Shown here piece after piece: positions 20,080 to 22,113 of a stretch of 22,113 nucleotides of DNA. The stretch is from Fragilaria radians (taxonomy: Eukaryota > Bacillariophyta > Fragilariophyceae > Fragilariales > Fragilariaceae). A model generated the notes under the pieces. It was not told the DNA's origin. It searched no databases and saw only the letters and a list, made by a program, of their open reading frames with translations. The DNA is taken from NCBI GenBank assembly GCA_900642245.1, contig CAAAJI010000046.1, positions 266,463 through 288,575 of the forward strand, written 5' to 3'. Both the position numbers and the translations under genes were made by a program. Positions within the stretch are counted from its first letter, which is position 1. Each line of letters starts with the position of its first letter.

Positions 20080-20503
20080 TACCAACAACCTTGTTACACA
20101 ATCTGGTATTGGTATTCTATTTCCTTTTCCAAGTTGACCAAACTTCATGTATGTGAATAGCTTGTAGGCGCCTTTTCTAACTGATGAATTAGCAACAATA
20201 TTTCCGTTGCAATTTGCACAGAATAACCATCCTTACCATGATTGTAAATCATTTTCATCTTTTCCATCAATTCTATGCCAAACTCTTCCCGCGCGCACGG
20301 AAATGTCGCACACAGTAATGTCTTCTTCATCACATTCAATCTCTTGCACCTGTCGACATGACTGTGTAGGGCGATTTCTTTCTCATATCCACATTTTCAG
20401 GGGTCAAAGGGTTAAATTCCTCTTGGTGCTTGTGTTTTCGTGAAGCTTTTTGCTGTAATTTACTGAATGATTTTCAAAATACTGTCCAAAATTGTTGAGT
20501 ATC
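20080..20503. other. Intergenic region upstream of the small plastid gene
   Basis: Mixed-composition sequence with only short frames on either strand, none with a motif I recognise. It runs from the end of the transposase relic into the promoter region of the gene at 20668. Confidence 0.35.
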
Positions 20504-20578
20504 TGACGTGGCCCCTCGAAATAGTGAACCACGTTTTACTCGGATTCTGTACTATCGGAATCAAATGCGACGACGTCA
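20504..20578 (+). promoter_or_regulatory. Paired TGACGT / ACGTCA bZIP-type sites
   Basis: TGACGT at 20504-20509 and ACGTCA at 20573-20578 lie in opposite orientation, 159-164 and 90-95 bp upstream of the ATG at 20668. An inverted pair ACGTGG (20506-20511) / CCACGT (20529-20534) overlaps the first. TGACGT and ACGTCA are the sequences of known CO2/cAMP-responsive elements (CCRE1, CCRE2) in Phaeodactylum carbonic anhydrase promoters. Function here is inferred from motif match alone. Confidence 0.35.
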
Positions 20579-20667
20579 CACTGCAAATACGAAAGGTAGA
20601 TCAAGCTTGCACACAATTGGCTCGAAATACAAAAAACCTTGGTTATTTCGTGAACAATTCGAAGACC

Positions 20668-21390
20668 ATGTTAAAGTACTTCTTTTTCCTTCTATCTTGC
20701 TTTCTTGGATCTGAGGCATTCTCCTCATCAAGATTATATGCTGGAAGATCTATTAGTACTGCATTGAACGGATATGTCCCATCAGGGTTTACACCGGAAT
20801 CCTACAAGAAATTTAAGGAAGAAGAGGCAAAAAAGACAGCAAAAAAGAACTTGGGAAAGCTTGGGCCACGAGGATTTCAATCTAGGAGCATGCAGTCATT
20901 TCAAGAGGCTATGGAGCGTGGCGAAGCAACTCACTTGCTACCTGTTTTTAATGCTAAGGAACGTGTGGCAAAAGGTGAACTTAAGGTGGAGGACATACCG
21001 GTGAGTTTTCTTGGATCTCATTGCTTGGACCGCACTTTCCAATTATGATTATTTCTCAATTACTGTATGAAGTATATGCAAAGAGGTGGAGCGTGGGATA
21101 ACTCGGATGTGAAAGGAGCTAAGAAGAAAAAATGGTTGTCGTCTGACAAAGAGTATGCATCCGGTGGATTCTTGAAAGAACAATCAGTCAGCATATTTGG
21201 GAAAGGTGCAGGATTGGACTGGACTGGTAAGCAAGCGAGATCTGGACCCTCTGAGACAATTGTCGGAAAAGCACCCAAATTTGCCAAGAACTATAAACCA
21301 CCGAATGTTAATGACATAAAAGGATCTGATTCCAAGTCAAATTTATCAGGGAACGATACGAAACCAAGAAAATTGTTCGGACTATTTTAG
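20668..21390 (+). CDS. Small plastid-targeted protein of unknown function (YMQRGGAWDN motif), two exons
   Basis: Exons 20668-21000 and 21073-21390 join over a 72 nt phase-0 intron (gtgagt...gaag), giving 216 residues. The ATG at 20668 starts a compact signal peptide (MLKYFFFLLSCFLGSEA) cleaved before Phe18 (SEA|FSSS), so plastid stroma import is likely. The open frame extends upstream to 20467, but those residues are not signal-like and are probably 5' UTR. The mature part has a Lys/Glu/Ala helix (SYKKFKEEEAKKTAKK), then QEAMERGEATHLLPVF. The motif DIPYMQRGGAWDNSDVKGAKKKKW is completed by splicing: DIP ends exon 1 and YMQ begins exon 2. GGFLKEQSVSIFGKG follows, and the C-terminus is basic and probably disordered. 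I know no function. The phrase around YMQRGGAWDN looks like a conserved family signature. Confidence 0.8.
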
Positions 21391-22113
21391 AGTTTGGGAA
21401 GAGAAAACGGAGTTAAATACTTTATCCCTCTTGATCGAGGGTGATAGATCTGGTAGTGTTATCTCTATTTTAAGGATTGTCTTGCAACCAATGTTAGACC
21501 TAGAGTATGGTGTAATGTGTCATCATAATCTATAACTGGGGAATTAGCACGTGAATTATTTTTTCATTACGATTTGAGTCTCTCAAATATGTCAGACCCT
21601 GTCTCGAACCTGTGGAATGTCAATAGTGTCCCAAATGTCCCTACTGTATTACCTAGAATAGAACCTATATAAGCATCAATTTTCCCTGTATTCCTTTTTC
21701 TTTTTGCGATTGAACTCCACGAAGGTCCATTGTCATTGAGGCCTATTACGATATTTCTAGAATAGTGTCTATTTTCAGTCCTGCAGTGTTAGACTACCTT
21801 GCCTACAAGCATCCGACCAAAGATCAAACAACACGAGGATCACACGTTTGTGGCAATGACATACTGTAATATCTGTTGAGAAGTGATTTAGTAAAATAGT
21901 ATGGTAATAATCCATGACATCCTAGTATACTTTCATTATTTTCACCTAGAATGCACCTCAACAACCACTTGATTTCCCTCCAATACTTTGTTGGATGACA
22001 GCCACATGTATCCACGAAATACCACACCACGATGTTCATGACACCATCGGAATCACACACACATTACCTGACAACTCTATCATTACTTCTATTCATCTGG
22101 CCTATTCCTCTCC
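21391..22113. other. 3' flank of the small plastid gene, no gene seen
   Basis: About 720 bp after the stop. An imperfect hairpin (TATCCCTC ... GAGGGTGATA, 21422-21446) lies some 30 bp after the stop, in the probable 3' UTR. A 78-codon minus-strand frame (22060-21824) has several Cys and Trp but no recognisable motif, and I do not call it a gene. Confidence 0.4.

Noticed and set aside
20467..20667. Upstream start giving a longer small plastid protein
   Set aside because: The added residues are not signal-peptide-like, while the ATG at 20668 gives a standard signal peptide with a SEA|F cleavage site.
21824..22060. 78-codon minus-strand frame rich in Cys and Trp
   Set aside because: No recognisable motif or context; likely a chance frame.
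1..22113. CRISPR array, operons or bacterial promoters
   Set aside because: No spaced direct repeats of CRISPR type occur, and genes contain spliceosomal introns; the window is eukaryotic nuclear DNA.

Overview
The window looks like nuclear DNA of a diatom or a close stramenopile relative. It is AT-rich. I could reconstruct eight short GT-AG introns (58-100 nt). Two proteins begin with a signal peptide cleaved directly before Phe (ANA|FQ, SEA|FS), the pattern of diatom plastid bipartite presequences. A signal-peptide-bearing ubiquitin and a secreted Cys-repeat/Thr-Pro protein also fit. Species cannot be fixed from the sequence.

Layout, left to right. A PpnP-type nucleoside phosphorylase lies at 243-527 (-). 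A two-exon ketopantoate reductase (1790-3143, +) converges, with a 57 nt gap, on a three-exon gene (3201-6168, -) for a long disordered protein with a C-terminal PDZ domain. A 1.56 kb divergent spacer separates that gene from a two-exon ubiquitin gene (7731-8551, +). Its product has a signal peptide, a transit-like segment, one ubiquitin unit lacking K48 and K63, and a 127-residue unknown tail. It is the best candidate here for the ubiquitin of the plastid-import machinery SELMA, and the most interesting gene in the window. A small probably nuclear protein follows at 9051-9470 (-).

From about 9.5 to 12.2 kb I find no convincing gene, only a short CCCCTAA array and low-confidence reading frames. 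A secreted protein with seven 8-Cys repeats (12233-14657, -) follows. Four repeats form a 231 bp tandem array, and the sequence as given has a one-base frameshift in the sixth repeat. A three-exon plastid-targeted protein (15727-18255, -) carries two related NTF2/SnoaL-like halves, a charged helix and a basic tail. From 19.1 to 20.1 kb there is a decayed piggyBac-like transposase and another coding relic. The last gene (20668-21390, +) is a small plastid-targeted protein of unknown function. Its upstream region has TGACGT and ACGTCA sites like the CO2/cAMP elements known from diatom promoters.

The genes do not form one pathway. The recurrent theme is plastid biology: two plastid-targeted unknowns, one candidate periplastid ubiquitin, and metabolic enzymes (pantothenate synthesis, nucleoside salvage). 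Function assignments come from motif recognition alone; no database search was run.
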